From positions 62,001-126,000 of the forward strand of contig NZ_FTMX01000009.1 in NCBI RefSeq assembly GCF_900156045.1: a DNA stretch of 64,000 bases, given 5' to 3'. The notes under the pieces are model-generated. The model worked only from the letters and a program-made list of their open reading frames with translations. It ran no database searches and had not been told where the DNA came from. The stretch's first letter is position 1, and every line of letters starts with the position of its first letter. A program made the translations under genes and the position numbers. This DNA comes from Peribacillus simplex (GTDB lineage Bacteria > Bacillota > Bacilli > Bacillales > DSM-1321). This document shows, piece after piece, positions 60,889 to 64,000 of the stretch.

Positions 60889-61794
60889 ATGAAACATTTA
60901 TATGGTGTCACAACAGCGATGGTAACTCCATTCGATGAAAATGGAAGAGTTGAATTGGATAAAGTGGAAAACTTAACGGAATTTTTAATTTCCAAGGGTG
61001 TACATTGCTTATATCCACTTGGAACAACGGGTGAAATGCTGAGACTTTCTGTCCATGAAAGAAAAGCAGTTGCAGAATCAGTGGTAAAAAAGGCAAGTAA
61101 TCGCGTAACCGTATTCATTCATGTAGGAGCTATGAACCAAGATGATACGATTGAATTAGCAAAGCATGCATATGAAATTGGAGCAGATGGAATTGGGGTT
61201 GTAACACCAGCTTTCTTTGGTGCAAACGATAAAGAATTGGAAGAGTATTTTGTAACAGTAGCTTCAAGTGTACCAGAAGATTTTTCTATCTATCTTTATA
61301 ACATTCCGCAATGTGCAGCGAATGATTTAAAAACAGAAGTAGCTCAGAAAATAGTAGAAAGATGTAAGAATGTCATCGGTATCAAGTATAGCTATCCAGA
61401 TTTTTTAAGAGTGAACGAATACCTTAACATTAATAAAGGAGATTTCTCAGTTGTACCTGGTGCAGATCGTTTGTTTCTTCCCGCTTTGGCAATGGGGTGC
61501 GAGGGTGTTGTATCTGGTGTTTCTTGTGCATATCCAGAACCGTTTGTAGCAACTTACAACGCTTTTAAAGAAAATAATGTAGAGAAAGCAAGAAAAATGC
61601 AAAAAATAGCTACTGAATATTGTGAAACCTTAAAAAATGGAAGTAATATGTCGTACTTTAAAGAAGCTCTCAAAATAAGAGGTGTAGACGTAGGGCATAT
61701 GAGAGCTCCTCAAATAGATTTTACTGCTGAAGAAATAGACTTACTACGTCTAGCTTTAGAAGATTTAGAGAAACAGTCTGCTGAACTTTTCTAA
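60889..61794 (+). CDS. DapA/KDG-aldolase family lyase
   Basis: A 301-aa TIM-barrel enzyme, ACAGGAGATGATGAA before ATG. Family marks: YPLGTTGEMLRLSVHER near residue 43, SIYLYNIPQ with Tyr near 138, and the Schiff-base Lys in IGIKYS near 165. The group includes dihydrodipicolinate synthase, N-acetylneuraminate lyase and 2-keto-3-deoxy sugar-acid aldolases. Kinase, sugar-acid-type transporter and 2-hydroxyacid dehydrogenase neighbours point to cleavage of a keto-deoxy sugar acid rather than lysine synthesis. Confidence 0.85.
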   Translation: MKHLYGVTTAMVTPFDENGRVELDKVENLTEFLISKGVHCLYPLGTTGEMLRLSVHERKAVAESVVKKASNRVTVFIHVGAMNQDDTIELAKHAYEIGADGIGVVTPAFFGANDKELEEYFVTVASSVPEDFSIYLYNIPQCAANDLKTEVAQKIVERCKNVIGIKYSYPDFLRVNEYLNINKGDFSVVPGADRLFLPALAMGCEGVVSGVSCAYPEPFVATYNAFKENNVEKARKMQKIATEYCETLKNGSNMSYFKEALKIRGVDVGHMRAPQIDFTAEEIDLLRLALEDLEKQSAELF

Positions 61795-61843
61795 TAATCA
61801 ATTCATGGTGCTCAACATTCTAGCAAAAAAGGGGTATGTGATC

Positions 61844-63169
61844 ATGAAACAAAGTAGTGTAAGGGTGAAACAGAGTATTCCTAGAGCGAAACCAACAAAA
61901 AAACGATATTTTATCTTGTTAATGGTTTTTGTAAGCGTTGTAATTAATTATATGGATCGTAGTAACTTAGCCATAGCAGGACCACATTTAGCAAGTGATT
62001 TAGGACTATCATCTGTACAAATGGGGTATATTTTTTCAGCCTTTGGATGGACCTATGCTTTTTTACAAATACCTGGTGGTTTATTAGTAGATAAATTTGG
62101 ACCACGAGTTATGTATACAATTAGTTTAATTGGTTTTTCACTTGCAACACTATTACAGGCTTTCGTAAAAGGATTTGGCGGATTATTCGGTTTAAGGCTA
62201 TCAATTGGTATTTTTGAAGTTCCAGCATTTCCAGCAAACAATCGAATTGTTACATCTTGGTTCCCAGAACAGCAACGGGCATCTGCTATCGCCTTTTATA
62301 CTTCTGGTCAATTTGTTGGAATTGCCTTTTTAACACCTGTGTTAGTTGGAATTCAGTCAGCTATTGGTTGGAAAGGGATGTTTATTGTATCAGGATTAAT
62401 TGGCGTGGCTTGGGGAATTCTTTGGTATTTCTTTTATCGTGATCCAAGTAAACATAAAAAAGTAAATCAAGAAGAATTAGACTATATTGCAGAAGGCGGC
62501 GGATTAGTTGATCTAAGTAATGAACGAGGAACAGGCAATGCACAAAAAATTGGTTGGAAGCACCGCAAAGTTGTTTTTACGCATCGTAAATTATGGGGTA
62601 TTTACATTGGTCAATTTTGCGCAATGTCAATGCTATGGTTTTTCCTTACCTGGTTCCCAACTTACTTAGTAGAATATCGTGGCCTTAGTTTTATCAAATC
62701 AGGATTTTTGACATCTGTACCTTTCCTTGCGGCTTTTGTCGGTGTCTTATTAGGTGGAACATTTTCTGATTGGCTCCTTAAACGTGGGTTTTCAATTGGT
62801 GTTGCCAGAAAGACACCAATTATTACCGGATTATTGCTCTCTACAAGCATCATTGGTGCAAACTTTGTAGACAGTACAACATTAATCATTGTATTTATGA
62901 CAATCGCATTTTTTGGGAATGGATTTGCATCTATTACGTGGTCACTTGTATCCGCACTAGCACCTAAAGAACTGTTAGGTGTAACGGGTGGAACGTTTAA
63001 TTTTATTGGAAATCTATCATCGATTGCCATTCCAATTGTTATAGGTTACTTGGTTCGAGGAGGTAATTTTGCGCCAGCGCTTATATTTATCTCAGTAGTC
63101 GCACTTATCGGTGCACTATCTTACATTTTTATTGTTGGAAAAGTGTCTAGAATTGAATTACAAGACTAA
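61844..63169 (+). CDS. MFS sugar-acid transporter (ACS family, GudP/ExuT-like)
   Basis: ATG 61844 after AAAAAGGGG gives 441 aa; the upstream start at 61805 is less likely. Twelve transmembrane helices. Anion:cation symporter features: VVINYMDRSNLAIAGPHLAS in helix 1, GYIFSAFGWTYAFLQIPGG, and LVDKFGPRVMYTISLIG. Members take up glucarate, galactonate, hexuronates and similar acids. It lies 49 bp after the aldolase gene, in the same operon, and before the dehydrogenase. Confidence 0.9.
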   Translation: MKQSSVRVKQSIPRAKPTKKRYFILLMVFVSVVINYMDRSNLAIAGPHLASDLGLSSVQMGYIFSAFGWTYAFLQIPGGLLVDKFGPRVMYTISLIGFSLATLLQAFVKGFGGLFGLRLSIGIFEVPAFPANNRIVTSWFPEQQRASAIAFYTSGQFVGIAFLTPVLVGIQSAIGWKGMFIVSGLIGVAWGILWYFFYRDPSKHKKVNQEELDYIAEGGGLVDLSNERGTGNAQKIGWKHRKVVFTHRKLWGIYIGQFCAMSMLWFFLTWFPTYLVEYRGLSFIKSGFLTSVPFLAAFVGVLLGGTFSDWLLKRGFSIGVARKTPIITGLLLSTSIIGANFVDSTTLIIVFMTIAFFGNGFASITWSLVSALAPKELLGVTGGTFNFIGNLSSIAIPIVIGYLVRGGNFAPALIFISVVALIGALSYIFIVGKVSRIELQD

Positions 63170-63184
63170 GAAGGAGCTGTTTTT

Positions 63185-64000
63185 ATGAAGGTTGTTGTAA
63201 CGGATATATCATTCAAGGCTTATGAAGAAGAAAAGGAAATCTTTAATAAAAATGACATTGAATTTGTCATCACAAATAATGAATCAGAAGAAGATATTAT
63301 TGAGGCTGCCAAAGGTGCAGATGGTTTACTAAATGCAAATGTGCAAATCACGAGAAAGGTTATTGAATCATTACCTAACTTAAAAGTGGTATGTCGTTAT
63401 GGAATTGGCTATGACACTATTGATATACAAGCAGCAACTGATAACAAAGTGTATGTCGCCAATGTACCAGATTATTGTATTGATGAAGTTGCAGATCATG
63501 CGCTTACACTTCTTTTAACTTCTTCTAGAAAAATTACGATTATGAATCAACAACTAAAAGAAGGTAAGCAAATAACAGTATTTGATGTGGCTCCTATTCA
63601 TCGTTTTAGAACTCAGACAGTCGGACTAGTGAGCTTTGGACATATCGCAAGAAACCTTTGTCAAAAATTAAAGGTAATTGGTTTTAACGTTATTGCTTAT
63701 GACCCTTTTTGTGGAGAGGAGCTAGCAAAAGAATATGGTATTCAACTAGTATCATTCAAAGAGTTACTGCGCACATCAGATATTATTAGTGTCCATGCTC
63801 CTCTTGTGAAGGATACCTATCATTTAATTGATGAAGAAGCATTAAAATTAGTCAAAAGATCAGCAATCATTGTTAATACTGGAAGGGGTCCTATCATAAA
63901 AGAACAAGCAATTATTGAAGCCTTACAAGAAAAAAGAATTGCTGGAGCAGCACTTGATGTTCTTGAAAAAGAACCTATTGATTCTAATAATCCCCTATTA
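63185..64000 (+). CDS. D-isomer-specific 2-hydroxyacid dehydrogenase, truncated by window
   Basis: AAGGAGCTGTTTTT precedes ATG 63185; the frame stays open to the last base (272 codons). Family blocks: ANVQITRKVIESLPNLKVVC (residues 55-74), a Rossmann region with VGLVSFGHIARNL (the usual G-x-G-x-x-G reads GLVSFGHI, so the first Gly spacing is altered), catalytic Arg in GRGPII, and ALDVLEKEP. It is about 50 residues short of its end. It probably oxidises or reduces a hydroxy acid in the sugar-acid pathway. Confidence 0.9.
   Translation, partial: MKVVVTDISFKAYEEEKEIFNKNDIEFVITNNESEEDIIEAAKGADGLLNANVQITRKVIESLPNLKVVCRYGIGYDTIDIQAATDNKVYVANVPDYCIDEVADHALTLLLTSSRKITIMNQQLKEGKQITVFDVAPIHRFRTQTVGLVSFGHIARNLCQKLKVIGFNVIAYDPFCGEELAKEYGIQLVSFKELLRTSDIISVHAPLVKDTYHLIDEEALKLVKRSAIIVNTGRGPIIKEQAIIEALQEKRIAGAALDVLEKEPIDSNNPLL

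Overview
The window reads as part of a large conjugative plasmid from a spore-forming Firmicute of the Bacillaceae (Bacillus or Peribacillus type). The grounds are low G+C, strong AGGAGG-type ribosome binding sites with many TTG and GTG starts, B. subtilis-type LexA and cre-like boxes, spore germination genes, Sda-like fragments, and IS6/IS240-type remnants. No rRNA, tRNA or CRISPR array was found. Family names rest on motif recognition by eye, not on database searches.

Backbone (about 2-29.6 kb). A MobA/MobL relaxase, cut in two by one in-frame amber codon, lies beside an oriT that carries the TAAGTGCGCCCT nick core known from RSF1010-type systems, with two small divergent accessory genes. 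Small plasmid genes follow. Next is a probable replication region: a MerR-like gene plus a 551-aa XRE protein on one side, a 373-aa initiator-like protein on the other, and nine GACGTTT iterons between them. A partition locus comes after it, with a MerR-like coiled-coil protein divergent from an actin-like ParM and a ParR-like partner across about 700 bp of palindromic repeats. From 17.7 to 28.7 kb runs a type IV secretion operon: VirB2-, VirB3/TcpE-, VirB4-, EssB/YukC-, CwlT-, VirB8-, split VirD4-, lipoprotein and VirB6-like genes. A ribbon-helix-helix/zinc-finger regulator with its own operator cluster follows.

Cargo (29.7-64 kb and 0-1 kb) is a set of modules separated by IS6-family remnants and pseudogenes. 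(1) A complete germinant receptor operon (A, B, C and small D subunit). (2) An AAHS transporter, flavin reductase, luciferase-like monooxygenase, a RibR-like flavokinase split into two ORFs, and an IclR regulator. (3) A TetR regulator, NCS1 permease, DUF917 protein and hydantoinase/oxoprolinase. (4) A self-contained Tat operon: metallophosphoesterase, a 49-aa twin-arginine peptide, TatA, TatC, with a DeoR regulator upstream. (5) Small genes studded with a roughly 34-bp palindromic repeat, plus a CwlJ-type cortex hydrolase and a second GerA-type subunit. (6) A LacI-controlled sugar-acid module: broken ribokinase, DapA/KDG-aldolase family protein, MFS transporter, and a 2-hydroxyacid dehydrogenase running off the right edge. 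The left edge holds a LexA-boxed YolD-like gene and a spore-surface (Ena/DUF3992-like) protein with a truncated His-rich repeat tail.

The most notable observations are the amber-split relaxase beside an apparently intact oriT, palindromes shared between the partition locus and a distant small gene, an EssB-like pseudokinase inside a conjugation operon, the Tat operon with a minimal Tat peptide, the RibR-like split flavokinase beside a monooxygenase, and a duplicated cre-overlapped promoter that may drive a small RNA.
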